NCBI GenBank assembly: GCA_034620365.1 | Contig: JAQGEQ010000084.1 | Coordinates: 1,054,001-1,118,000 of the forward strand | Reading direction: 5' to 3' | DNA: 64,000 nt | Source of the DNA: Pegea sp. RAD2-039 | Taxonomy: Eukaryota; Chordata; Thaliacea; Salpida; Salpidae | Part shown: positions 12,101-25,188 of the stretch, piece by piece | How positions within the stretch are numbered: position 1 is the first letter of the stretch | Layout: each line of letters starts with the position of its first letter | Notes under the pieces: generated by a model | Told to the model about the DNA's origin: nothing | The model's input: only the letters and a program-made list of their open reading frames with translations | Databases searched by the model: none | Program-made: the position numbers and the translations under genes

Positions 12101-14649
12101 AGTAGTAACGTCATCACGTCTCGACGCACGGGTGATGGACTGACCTGATGGCGACTTCTACTTCTGCAAAGCTTATTTCTTGCCACTGGGATAATGTTTT
12201 GGACAAGATATGGGCCACAGTGTTGAAGACAAGTTCAGGGACGAGAGCTGCCAGATTGTCGAAGATCACCTTGACGCTTTTGACAAACTGATCGAAGTCG
12301 GCTTCCTCTTCTCCCTATCATCATTCACATGTCAACACGTCACTGTTGCTAGTGGCAACAGACCTCATTGATGAAGTTGTAGTCGGTATCATATTTGAGT
12401 TTGGCGATGACAGCGTAGAGAATCTCGCTCAGTAGCTCCTCATTGATCTTCCTGAAAAAGTAGATGATTGAGATGATGAAGATGAGGATGAAGACTCACG
12501 GATTCTTCTTTTCGACTTCTAGAAAGCTTCGAAAAGAATCGACGCACTGAACAGAGACATCATCATCGGAGTTGGCAAAGAAGGGCAGAAGAATTGAGAC
12601 CTTGGAGTGGATTGAGTCAAGAAGATGAAATTGGAGATCTGATCCCTTTTCACATCTGGACAAAGATCAGTTGATAAATCGGATCGGATGTTGAATAACT
12701 GACTTGTGGTAAGCTTCAACTAGATTAGAAACCATCGAAGATGCGAGACGAGAAAGTTTAATGATGTAATCAATCTGATCTTCATCAGAGATCTAAGAAG
12801 AGATGATTAAAAATTGATGAATAGATGTGAAGCAAGTTACATGCGCAGCATTTTCAAAGACGGATGTGAGAGCTTGCCAGATTTGATTTATCAAATTGAG
12901 TTTGTTTTCAGAAGGCATCCCCTTTGCACAAATTCCAATCAAGCAATCACAAGCAGCCTCTCTCACATCTTCATGAGGTGACTTCACATACTCAAGAATG
13001 AGGGTCATAAACCTGAATAGTTCGGTCAGTATCTTCTTCAAACACCATCACACTTACTCATCATTCACAATCAAATTCACATCAATCCATTCAATGTATC
13101 TTCCAACAATCTTCAGACATAATTCAAGAGATTGAGCTGATGTTTGATTGTTGACCAAGATAAGATACCAGCAGTCAACGAGATGTACCACGCAGTGATC
13201 TCTCATAGTGTCTTTGATCAGCTGGTACTGGCATTGAACCTACCAAGTGTTGATGTTAGTCAGTTTGTTCGTTTTCACATTTTTATTGAAACTTTCAACT
13301 AAAAAATCAGCCAATTAAAGATCGACAAACTCACTTCAGGATTTTTCTCAATTGATCTGTCAATTACTTCACTATCAATAGAATTGAGGATTCTTAAATA
13401 AATATCAAGTCCATTTGCATTTGTAATTCCTGACGTATTTCCACCAACAGCTTGGAAAATGTCTTGTGGAAAACTCGGCCAATATGAGAGATACTCTTTG
13501 GCAAATATCAGAGCAAATACTTGAGCTGCTTTATTGCGTAAATAAACTGGATCCTGATGATTTTTATGACACTGTAAATAAATGTTATAATTTAATTAGT
13601 TGTCTAAAAAATTAACTCCTATTTTGATAAAATAATGGGAAATATCTTTAATATTATAAATTGATATTATCTTAAAACAGCTTACATAATTTTGTAGCCA
13701 GGTGATCAGAACATTTCTCAAACCAACTCTTAGCTCTTCAGTCAATTCAGAATGTCTTCTTTTGATTTGAAATTCAAGAATCTATTGAAACAACAACAAC
13801 ATATACATTTTAACATATATACAATAGATTTATTTTTAATGAATATAGAAAAAACATTGTATCAAACTATTTAATATATTATAGAATTATAATGTAATGT
13901 TACATAATTTCAAAATAACACTCTTTATAGTAAATTTATGAGTAATAATTTAAAGAACAAATATTTATGAAGTCATATGTATAAATTATGTAAGCTGATG
14001 AGATAAAATTAAAAATATTATCATTAAAAATTAGTAAAGATATCTAATAACTTATAAACAGTAGATCTAACCTGCCACAAAAAAAAATTCACAGTATCTT
14101 CTTTATATGTGGAGTTAGCTAACGCATGAGCAGCAATATGGACTCCCTCATCAGTCTTTTTAGCTTGTTCAAAGAACTCTAGAGCCTAAATGCAAATGAA
14201 GAAAGAATACAGTTATGGATTTGTCAAATTTTCCATAATATTTAACTTTTACAAAAATATATTTGATGGTGAAAATGTTGTTTTTAAACCTAATAAACAT
14301 TTTATAACAACTTTATGAGCTAGAGATAAATAAACTTTGTTGAATGAAGGTAGCTAGAGCTATCAAATATCTTTTTATATAACCTAAAATAAATAATTAC
14401 ATACATAAAAATCACTTTCAAATTACTAGATATAATTTGTTACATAAAAAATTGTCTTCACCTAACTATATGCTATAAAATAACTAACATAAGTATTTAT
14501 ATAATTACTATGATCTTATTTTTAAAAAAATCTTATATAAAAAAATAAATGAATAGAGTAGAAAAATGTAGAAAAATAGTAATACAAACTTTTGATTGTT
14601 GATAAGGAGTTGCTGTAGATTGTAAACCAAGTATTATATCAGAATTCAT
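9164..14649 (-). CDS. XPOT: Exportin-T (tRNA nuclear export receptor)
   Basis: Complete gene, 21 coding exons in transcript order (plus-strand coordinates): 14590-14649, 14072-14185, 13686-13781, 13335-13571, 13058-13239, 12841-13012, 12704-12792, 12500-12655, 12364-12451, 12145-12314, 11985-12084, 11706-11929, 11272-11655, 11090-11220, 10889-11043, 10637-10835, 10470-10586, 9527-9681, 9393-9464, 9247-9303, 9164-9190. They sum to 2985 nt: 994 residues plus TGA, close to human exportin-T (about 962). Each junction keeps frame. Recognisable blocks: MNSDIILGL start, RNKAAQVFAL, DLYLRIL-like LDIYLRIL, REAACDCL, KLKYDTDYNF, QFFETVTRYDRYF, LDHRGMRS, VRSR-like KIRSRCAYLFSK, SRSSKAF and MCGCS, EEEVLPF, FDLNDAQTILAL. 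Known role: an importin-beta superfamily HEAT-repeat receptor that binds mature tRNA with RanGTP and exports it through nuclear pores. The last exon encodes only eight residues and the stop. The start ATG is the first in-frame methionine before the conserved I-L-G-L. Confidence 0.96.
9682..10469 (-). other. Large XPOT intron with a GC-richer segment
   Basis: At 788 nt this is the longest XPOT intron, while its neighbours are 50 and 62 nt. Its middle (about 10110-10290) is GC-richer than other introns. A minus-strand frame of 60 codons at 9898-10080 is not recognisable and is not called as a gene. It may be an old insertion; no element family is evident. Confidence 0.4.
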
Positions 14650-17600
14650 TACTATATCCAACAATTTAAACCATTTTACATAAAATTAATAGTACAAAAA
14701 CTTAGCCAGGACACTTAAAAATTAATCATAAATTTTTATAAAGAATAATATCAAAGATAAATTTAAAATTTACAGAAATAAAATATATGTATCAAGAAAT
14801 TACAAAATGATTTCTTTAAAATAACTTTACATATAACTTCTACTTAAAAATTAAATCAAAGTCAATAAATACAAACTTAAAAAGTTATGAATTAAAATTA
14901 AGCTGAAGAAGTTAATAACTAAGAATGACAAAAAGCATGAATCTAACAATTATAATTTGATAGCAAGAAGTTAGAGTAAAATTTAATTAGCTTAATTCTA
15001 AGGCTGAATTTTGATAAATTTATTTAATAAATAACAATTTAATAATTATAATATATAAGTTAAAAAGATTACATCTGTTGAAAAATATTTAAAAACTATA
15101 GGAAGTTAAAGAACCATAAAAACTAAACTCTACAAATATTTAAACAACTATACTATTAAACTTTTAAAAAACAAGTTCAGTTTTTTTATTCCTGAATGAA
15201 GTATTAGTTTATAAGAACAAAAATAAATAAAAGTATAAAGAAAACGCTGATCTCAAACATATCTTTACAAGTAACATCATCAATTGTATATTTAGTATTA
15301 GATGATATTTAAAAATAAAATGACACAAATAATTATGGAAAATCTACAAAGTATAATTAAGAAGGAATATAATTCGAATTTAACTACAAAAATTAAACTT
15401 AATTCAAATTTATAAGTTTTACAAATTACTAAGGAGTTGACTCATTAGGAAATGTAGAGATTATGATAATTATGTTAGTAAATATTTAGGCTAAGCCAAG
15501 AAACAATATTAAGCTTATAAAAATAATCATTTTTTCACATTGTAGAATATTAACAAAAAAATAAAATGTTATATGCTAAAATGATCTTGAAAAAAATTAT
15601 ATTAAACACTTTAAAAGTTTATGAGCCATAATAAAAAAAAGTTATAAAATTTATAAAAAAATATTTTTAGATAATGAAATCAAATAATTTCAAAAGTTGT
15701 TGAGCTTCTTTTAATATATGTTTGGCTAGAAAACAAATTAAAATTGAAAAAAAATTAATCACAACCCAAATATAAGAATTTTACTACAGTTACAATAATA
15801 ATTATTTTATTATACGCTAAAATTTCCAAATATCAAACACTTAATTGTATGAATTCATTTTAAACAAATTATTCTTCTTTTAATGATGGTAACTTAAAAC
15901 AATTAAATCACCTTTAAAATGTCGGAAATTTATGAAACAAGCATATAATTTTAGAATATTGAATTTTCAGTATTGTATTTTAACACATGGCAGACAAATT
16001 GGTGTCAAACATACAAATTCGCTACTAGTGCTACATCATCAATGACCATACAGAAAATAAAAAATAATAAGCCATAATTGAGTTTGAACTTCTATATACA
16101 ATTAAAAATAATAAAAATTAGCTAAATAAATTATCTTAAACTCATTAGAAGTTCAAATTGGAAATAATTCAATATCTAATATCAGTATGAAACTATTTTC
16201 ACAGAATGATGCACTGTTTATTTGATGTGATTACTTTTAAAACATTATTTGATTATATCGAGATTAGCTAGCTTGTTTTATAATAAACAAAAATGTGTTA
16301 AATTTATTAGAGAATTATGAATTTACAATTTTTTACAATATTATTTTTTTATAATTGCAACAAAATGTCTGCGATAATTTTGAACTTTTTGACCAAACAA
16401 TTTAGGATTAGCGTTTGCTTTTGATAATTAATTTCAAATTGATTCCAAATTTTAAAACCCTTCAATTATTTATAAAAAGTTTTACGAAAAGCCTTTTAGT
16501 AACAATCAAAGCATAAATGAGGTTATTTAGTTGTTCCAATGTTTTGAAATACATTATATAAAAAATATGTTGAGCAATAAAACTTTTGCAATAAGTATTT
16601 ACATATATATTTAATATTAAATTTGTGTTTCAGTTTCTAGAAAGTCATTAATAATATATAAGGACTTTTATGAGAAATCGCTCTAAGTAGATAAAGTATC
16701 AGCAGTGTCGACAGCAAGTATCCAAATTTTACTCAACTAGTTGAAAAGGTTTTACTAGTCCATGTAGAAGTCTATCTAAAGCAGTATTTCCTCAATATGT
16801 TCAATCCAAGAATGACAGCAACAAAACTATTTTGTTAGGGAGCCGCTATTGGTAGTAAAAAAGCAAAAAAGGGCTGAACAAACTTTTTTCTACTCTCGCT
16901 TTGAAATCTAAAATATATGAGATTTTCACAAGCATTAAACTTGATGAGTGATTAAAACTGTTTTTTATTATTTAGATAATTTTAATTAATATTTGATTAT
17001 TAGATAGCTCTACTTTAAAGGATGACGACTTTTTCAGAACCCTTAGAGGCTAAGAGCAGTCGAGTAAAACATAGATCTGTATGAATCAGATTTCTTTTGT
17101 ATTTCATTTGTCTAGTTAGATTTTTGCAGTAAAAGTTTAAAATAAATTTAACATATACGTATAGTAAAGATTACGAAGTTTAATTTTTTTTTATGTTAAA
17201 CAAGTGGCAAAAATGTAGCCCAACTTTCTTCTAAGACTTTAAGTCAAAAAGAGCTCAATTCAAAGTAAAATTAAATACTTAGACCTAAGTTTAAATGACT
17301 TCTCTTAAAATCTATATATAAATAAACTTTGTAATAAAAGGAATAGTTTAATAACCAATTCAGATCTAATCAGAGCTACTGAATAATTTCGCGCGATGAC
17401 TGCTTTGTGTGTTATTATTCGATAATAATAACAAAAGTTGCTAATAAAAAGGTAAAAGTCATTGCGAGGTAGCAACCTAAGTCAGAAGACCATTCAACAT
17501 ATTAACAATCTAAGAAGAGTTGGGTGTATGAGGCAACTTGATCTCATGAAATCTTGTATGGAATAATATCAGTGGAAAACTTCAAACTGAACCAGTTAAT

Positions 17601-19797
17601 TGACTACTTGTAAAATTACAAAACAAAAGCTTAGAAAGGAACAGCAACCACCAATTTGCTCAAAAGCAAATATATTGACGATATAAAAACTACATAGAAG
17701 TTTTGATAATTGTAATTAAAGATCAAGTCCGCCATGCTTTTACAACTCAAAAAGTTTTTTTTTCAAGTGGTTGAATTGATAATAAGCATAATGATTTGTA
17801 TTTACTTGTCTCAGCACTGTCTTTATTTTTCATTTACTAATTACTACTAAATCATCATTACTATTTTTCAAGCAATTGCTTTTATTCTAAATACGAATCA
17901 TTGAATGTTAAAATAAATTATAGCCTTGTTATCTTACATTAACTTTGTTAGAAAATGTATTTTTTTCAATAATTATTTTTATAGAAATTACTTAAAGTAG
18001 GTTTGTAATAATTTTCATGTTTCTCTATAACTTGCTCACATCTATTATATCTTTTAAGCAGTTTAGATAAATAAGAAAATTATAAAGAAATAGCAAGCAT
18101 GCTTACTTTATTTCAACATTTTTTTCTCATTTTGAAAATAAACCTTCTGCTGAAATTATTTTCAGAGCAAAAGATTTAAAAACTTGATTGCTTTGACAGA
18201 GCAACTCTGTGTGTAGAAAAGGTAAAGCAAGCTAACTAAGTTCCTACTGTGGTTTTAGTTCAAGATAAGATTTTTATAACCTTAATTGCTGCATTAATAG
18301 AAAGTTTTTAATACATTGCCTTATGCAATTATATTCTTTCTTATAAATGAATGAATGATAATAAAATGCCTCGTCAAAAATGTAAATGGTACTCTTGTAA
18401 GAACTTTCAAAAATACTGGTTGTTGCCTTATATATAAACAACCAATTAGCCAAAGCTTGAACTATTTTATGTTATACTTTTGAAAAATCCAATGTTTAAG
18501 CTGAGCCCATCTACCTTATATAAAAAGTAATTTCTTAATTTTAAAGATTAATTAAAATTCTTTACTTAATTTTTACTAGAATGGTACAAACAAAGTTATC
18601 AGTTACAGTGAGTTTCTTGTAGGTCATTTTCAAGTACAATGCTAAATATAAGTTTTAAACTGATAATATGCATAAGCATATATGCATTACAAGCTTAATA
18701 AGAGGCAATCAAACCATGTATTTATGAAACCTAATCATAAATATGTAAATCATATGTAACTTTGCAATTTGGTCATGCAATAAGTTGTCTATAAGTAGTT
18801 GGCTAAAAGAATGAAACTCTATGAACAAAATAGTTGTCTACTATAATGACTTAAGAAGTTAAAGTTATATAAAAACTAGTTGGTTTTTACATTTTAGGTG
18901 TTTAGTGTCTAAAATTTTCATTTTAACTGATAATATTTGTTTTTAGTAGTTATTCTTCCATATTACTTGAAATTGTAATAATGTGAGTTTTTGAAAACTT
19001 CAGTTAACTTTTTACAAAATAACTTCTATTGAATAGGGCGAAATATCATATCTGCTTTGTTTTTTTGCGTATATTTTACTCGATTTGGATCCGCCTAACA
19101 ATTTATCTTTTAAAGTTGTCCTGGTAGCGTGGAATATTTTATGTTTTGATTAAGTCAATGAAAAAATGGTAGAACAAGTCTTGTATGTTGTTTGTTTTGC
19201 AAGAATTATAAGAGTATGCACATTTTTTTAATGATAGGAAAATGATATTATAAACAGCTCATTAGATTTTATGATCAAAACAGTTATTTTTAAGATATTT
19301 TAAGTTATATTAAGATATAGTCTGTCAAAATCTTAATTTAATGTTTGCTCAACAGAATCAGTCTAAACATCCTACACAAAATCAAATAAATATCAATGGT
19401 GTTAATTTATCAATTAATAAATGGTTTTATGCCAATAAAACTTTATCATTTACTTCTATAAGAAATAAAAAAAGTTTTGAATATATTTATTGTTTTTTCA
19501 TTTATCATAACTTACTTTTAGATCTTAAATACTAAGCTTTTGAATTTATCAAAATTGTTTCTAACTTTATTCAAACTTGACTTGTTTTCAAATTCAAATC
19601 ATGAATTCAATGCTTATAAAAAGTTGTTAATAATAAGCTTCCATTTATTTGTATATTGTGATAGATAATTTAAATATTTATTAGAGAAAAAATAATTGAT
19701 GATATCATAAGTATTTGAGTTTTTATAATAAAATTGTAGTAAAGATTGATAAATTGCTTTTGATTATTATTTTTTATAATATAATTTGTTTCTCATA
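14650..19797. other. Intergenic region between divergent XPOT and SNRK
   Basis: No intact gene. It must contain the promoters and 5' UTRs of both divergent genes. The first 2 kb is very AT-rich. About 16640-17760 is less AT-rich and contains a TTTCGCGC E2F-like site (about 17388-17395) and an imperfect palindrome of TTATTAT/ATAATAA type just downstream (about 17412-17432). The 64-codon frame at 19341-19535 lies in the probable SNRK 5' region, has no recognisable sequence, and is not called. Confidence 0.4.
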
Positions 19798-19798
19798 G

Positions 19799-19820
19799 AT
19801 TTTGAAATGATAAAAAAACT
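19799..19820 (+). other. SNRK 5' UTR segment behind a splice acceptor
   Basis: A T-rich tract ending TTTCTCATAG at 19798 looks like a splice acceptor 22 nt before the SNRK ATG. This suggests that a non-coding first exon lies upstream, so the promoter is probably some distance to the left. Confidence 0.5.
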
Positions 19821-22800
19821 ATGTGGCAGTCAGGTGAACATAAAAAAGTTACTAAATTATATGAGCTCAAAAAAACCCTTGGTAGAGGCCATTTTGCTGT
19901 AGTTAAGTTAGCTCACCATCTTCTAACTGGTGAAAAAGTAGCCATTAAAGTAATAGATAAAACAAAATTGGACAAAGTTTCTGCTGATCATCTCTACCAT
20001 GAAGTTACTTGTATGAAATTAGTTCAGCATCCAAACGTGGTGGGTTGTAAATGATTTTAGAATTGTAAACAATCTCACTTTAATAGTATGTTGACTAATT
20101 TTGTTTGTTTTGATATGTAATTACAATAAAAATGTTAGAATTATATCTTGTAGACTCAAATAAGCTTTAATAGCCTTTCAAATTTATAATCAAAATACAT
20201 CATTTGTCATAATAGTTGTTAGAAATCATCACCATAAAAAATAACTTTTAAAATTTCTTATAGGTTCGTTTATACCAAGTGATTGAAACAGACACAAAAT
20301 TGTATTTAATCCTTGAGTTAGGAGATGGTGGTGACATGTTTGATTACATTATGAGACATGATAAAGGTCTAAAAGAGTGTCATGCTAAAGAATATTTTTC
20401 GCAAGTAAGCATTTATGAAATTGTTCAGTTTTCGTATAATTGTTATTTATGAAAATTAACCTGGAATGAATTGTTATTGTAACAATTTTGTTTATTTGTT
20501 TATTGAATCGTTTTTATTCAGATTCTAAGTGCTATTGTGTATTGTCACAAGCTACATGTGGTTCATCGGGACCTTAAACCAGAAAATGTTGTCTTTTTTG
20601 AGAGTCAAGGACTTGTAAAGCTTACTGACTTTGGTTTTAGTAATTGTTACCGCCCTGGTGAAAAGTTATCAACTTCTTGTGGTTCTCTTGCCTATTCTGC
20701 GCCTGAAATTTTACTTGGAGAAGAGTATGACGCTCCTGCAGTAGATGTTTGGAGTTTAGGTGAGTTTTTGTTTTTTATGTAACTCTATAAATATTATTTC
20801 AGTTTTATTACTTGTAATGAGGGTTTGTTCAACAACAATTTAATGTTTGTTTTTCATTCAACTATTTCATTAATTTAAAACGTCTGATTGTACCACTAGA
20901 AATATTTTGGAGTAAGAATTTTTAGAAAAATAAAGTTTTAATAAACACTTATTAGATGACTTATCATCACAATCAAATCCAATAAGAAGTAATAGATATT
21001 TTGAAATATTTCTCTGACATTTTGTTTACTTTTTAGGTGTAATTTTATATATGTTAGTTTGTGGTGTTGCTCCGTTTAATGAAGCAAATGATAGTGAGAC
21101 CTTAACTAACATTATGGATTGTAAATATACAATTCTTGATCATGTTAGTGATCACTGTAAAGATCTTATATCACGAATGATCATAAAGTAAGAATATTTT
21201 TTGAAAATAGTGTGACATTTTTATTAAAACCTTATTTGCATGTAATGAAATGTAAAAGAAATTTTGCTATAAATTTCTTATTAAAAATTTTTGGGATTAT
21301 TTTCATTTTATTGTAAGTAAAAACATTTGAGAAAACTTTGCTAAAAATTTTTCTCAAATTTCTTTTCATTCACAACTTGACATTAAAATGCTTCAACTGT
21401 TTGTGACTTATATGAATAATTAATTTGATTATTTGTTCATTTCTATTTTCAAATTTCAGTTACATGAGTTTAAACAAACTAATTATTTGATAAATTTTAA
21501 TCATTTAAGAACAAATATTTTCTTAAGTAAGGTTATTTCAAAACAAATATTGAACTTTGGTTAGAAATAAATTGTCATTTTTTCAATCAAACTTGTAAAA
21601 TATCTAAACATCTTTTAGAGCTTGGGTTCTTTTGACTTTTAATTAGAGTTAACTTTCGTGTTGCTAAAGTTCAAGCATTTGTACTTTTAATCAGCTGTCA
21701 CTAACATCAAGCTTTTTCAAAGCTAATTTGTTTTATTTTTTGTAGGGTTGAGAAGTTGCAAAAAAATTGTTTAAATTATTATCTAGAAAAAGTTCAATAA
21801 AACCGAATGCTGTTGAAGCTCTTATGTTGGTTTTAAATCATTTTTTTTATCTATGATAACAATCACACTGTTGATAACAAGCGTTTAATAGAACCTTAAA
21901 TGCCAGCGTTTTCATAAATTTCTTTTTGCAACTCTTTTTTTTTTATCAAATTTTACTCACTTCATTTAATTTGTTGCTTGTAAATAAATGTTAGTGTCAC
22001 TTGTGAACAAAGTCACGTTTTGAATACTATCAAATTTCAAAACTTTTTATTCTGATTTCAAGCCAAACTTGTAAAGATGGTTGCCAAAAGCTTTCTTGTT
22101 TTCTTCAGTGGTTTTTCTACTTCAGCACCTTGTGTTGTTTTGCAACATATTTCATTGAGTTTTAATATTAAGTTTAAAAACTTTAAAATTCGTGATTTTT
22201 TAGGGATCCTTGTAAAAGAATCACTTTAGATGACATCATGAAGCATGAATGGTTGAAAGGAGCCAAATCTTTGCAGCAACTTGCACCTTCATTCACTGGT
22301 ATCATTCCTGAAAATCTTCATGAGAAAGTGATTGAGATGATGGTTAAGAGTAAGTTCATCATCAGTATGTTCCTGATCACATGTTGGCGATAACATCTAC
22401 TATTTTACAACTATTTTGTTTTTTTTTCAATCATCTTGTGAAATAGTTTTCTCTTCATACCTCCCTTAGTGGTTTGCAAATATTTTTTGTTTTCTTCTTA
22501 CAACTATTTGGATGTGAAACGAAATTGTAATTTTTATTGAACTTTTGTTAATATATTTTCAAACTGAAACATTCACTTCCAACATTCTATTTTGAAATAT
22601 ATATTTTTTAGCTGAAACAGCAAATAAAGATGAAATAATGAAAGCAGTTAGAGAAGACAGATATGATCATATCACATCTACTTACTACCTTCTTGCTGAG
22701 CGCTTTTTATTGGAACAACGAAAATCGTGTGTCAAAGCCACTGAAGACCACCCTGAAATGACCAAGGAGGCCGCCCCACAACCTTCTTGCCGCCAACCTC

Positions 22801-25188
22801 CTTGTCCTAACACAACTTACTCTTGTTATGAAACTGGAGTGTACATGTCTCCCCGACATCGATCAAACTCTTGTAATCTTGATGAAATCTCAGTGAAACC
22901 TCCGTATATCCGAGAACATCTAACAATAACTCCTAGAAGAGGATTTAGTGTCGTAAGAGGTGGAATTGATGCTTTGATTGAAGAAGAAGAGCGAAGTAGG
23001 TCACAAACTACTACAGATGATGAAGATGAAGGTGATGAGTTGCTTCAAATGAATCCCAATGTACTAGCATCCAGGTAAAAGATATTTACAACCATTTAAA
23101 CCATCTGCAACCATTTAAACCATCTAAAACCATTTAAACCATCTAAAACCATTTAAACCATCTAAAACCATTTAAACCATCTAAAACCATTTAAACCATC
23201 TACAACCATTTAAACCATCTACAACCATTTAAACCATCTACAACCATTTAAACCATCTACAACCATTTAAACCATCTACAACCATTTAAACCATCTACAA
23301 CCATTTAAACCATCTACAACCATTTAAACCATCTGCAATCATTTAAACCATCTGCAATCATTTAAACCATCTGCAACCATTTAAACCATCTGCAATCATT
23401 TAAACCATCTGCAATCATTTAAACCATCTGCAACCATTTAAACCATCTGCAACCATTTAAACCATCTGCAACCATTTAAACCATTTACAACCATTTAAAC
23501 CATTTACAACCATTTAAACCATTTACAACCATTTAAACCATCTACAACCATTTAAACCATCTACAACCATTTAAACCATCTACAACCATTTAAACCATAT
23601 TCAACCATTTAAACCATCTACAACCATTTAAACCATCTACAACCATTTAAACCATCTACAGCCATTTAAACCATTTACAGCCATTTAAACCATTTACAGC
23701 TATTTAAACCATCTACAGCCATTTAAACCATCTACAGCCATTTAAACCATTTACAACCATTTACAGCCATTTAAACCATTTACAGCTATTTAAACCATCT
23801 ACAACCATTTAAACCGACTTTTATCAGGCTGCAGCGCGCTTCTTTGCAAATAAAACGAATGAAGAAACGGAAAAGCGCTCCAATGGTTCTGAACGAAATT
23901 TGTGAAGAGAATGAAAGCGAATGTGGCACGGATGTGACGTCATCGTCGCTAATTGCCACTGATGATGACGTCATCAACTCTTTTGGTAGCTGGGGGCAAA
24001 ATATAAGTCCCTCAGCGACCAGTAAACCGACTTTTCCCAGTCCATCTCTTCCTAACATGGTACAACGAGCAGGTCAGTACCAAAATGGCGTATTTTGACA
24101 ATGGCTTCACCTCATGATCTAAAGGTGACCGCGGGCGTTGTGCGGTGCGGACCACACCAACTACTGAGGTGGATGCAGAAGGTGACGATAGCGCCACAAG
24201 TGGTAGCAGTAGTCGAGCAAGTAGCGCAAATCTGACGTCAGTGGTGACAAGCAAGTTACTGAGGCAACGTCGAGACTCAAGTGATGATCATGATGATGAA
24301 GGATTGATGAGGAAAGGAAGTAGAGACCACTCCTTGCCACCTGCACCCTTTCCACCTCTCAGTAAATCAACATCTGGTGATGGAGAAGGAAAGAGTCGGA
24401 AGAAGACATCAACAAATTGTGATGAGATCAATAATCTTCGGATCAATCTTTCATCATCTTCATCCAAGTTCCGGAGTCGAAGCGCGGAGCTTCAGATCAG
24501 TAGAAGCAGTTGTAGCAGTCTATCTTCATATCACGTGATGCGCTTATCGCGTCATCGCTGTAGGAATAGTTCTTCAACGCTGTCTGACACTGGACTAGTG
24601 GCTCGGCTAACCAGGTCACCTTTCCGTCCTTCTCGTCATTTCTTATCCACTTCTTCTACTTGTCTTCTACCACCTGTCCCTGGTTCCAAACGACCCGCAT
24701 CCCATCTCCACCATAAACGTTTCTACTCCTTACAAGTCCTCAACAACCAACTGCCTCACAACCACATCACTTCGTCCCGGTCCTCATCTTGCTTTGCCAC
24801 TGACCCGCTGCCCATGAAGCGCGTAAACGTGACGTCATCAACCAGCAAGTTTCCGGTCGACCCGGCCAACGAGTTTAAACCACTGTCTACCGACCACAAG
24901 TTGACCGGGGATAAATTCACCCAGTTGCCTGACCACGTGACCTTCAACTATTTGGAGCAGGTGCTTGTAGACAACCCGGTGGTCAAACCCTCGTCACCCG
25001 CCTCATATGATTCGTCAGTGTTGTCACGTCTAGGTCGCTTAAAAGCGATCCGTCAGTCACATCGACCTTCACGACGGATGATTAACGATTTTTCGAGGAA
25101 GCGGCGACGAAATAGCGCTCGAAACGCGATACCAACATCAGATGAGATGACAAGACGAGTAAAACATGAATGTTGCACCTTAATGTGA
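19821..25188 (+). CDS. SNRK: SNRK, AMPK-related serine/threonine kinase
   Basis: Complete, eight coding exons: 19821-20039, 20264-20404, 20522-20759, 21037-21187, 22204-22349, 22612-23074, 23828-24072, 24125-25188; 2667 nt, 888 residues. Kinase domain about residues 14-270: glycine loop LGRGHFAVV (20-28), ATP lysine K43 in [11 protein letters not shown], catalytic HRDLKPEN with D137, DFG with D156, and activation-loop [13 protein letters not shown] with T171, equivalent to the LKB1-phosphorylated threonine of human SNRK. A UBA-like region follows at about 300-335 ([16 protein letters not shown]). Further on are [15 protein letters not shown] (about 467), a conserved SNRK motif, then a Ser/Arg-rich tail encoded mostly by the last exon. 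The chain ends E-C-C-T-L-M, a CAAX-like box. Known: LKB1-activated kinase linked to metabolism and vascular biology. All catalytic residues are present, so it should be active. Longer than human SNRK (about 765) because of the tail. The last intron is only 52 nt, with a poor acceptor CTAAAG. Confidence 0.97.
23086..23815. repeat. 19-bp minisatellite filling SNRK intron 6
   Basis: About 38 tandem copies of a 19-bp unit, most often TCTACAACCATTTAAACCA. The intron is 23075-23827 (753 nt), so the array takes up about 97% of it and starts 11 nt after the donor. The ATTTAAACCA core is nearly constant; the variable part comes in runs: TCTAAAA early, TCTACAA, TCTGCAA or TCTGCAATC in the middle, TTTACAA, then TCTACAG or TTTACAG near the end. 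One unit near 23755 is shortened. Units are not a multiple of three, so retention in the mRNA would break the frame. Confidence 0.97.

Noticed and set aside
23086-23815. Regularly spaced repeats that might suggest a CRISPR-like array
   Set aside because: Units are contiguous 19-mers without unique spacers, inside an intron of an animal gene; this is a minisatellite.
23786-24947. Minus-strand frames overlapping the SNRK last exons
   Set aside because: They are antisense shadows of exons whose plus-strand frame matches SNRK and keeps exact phase across introns.
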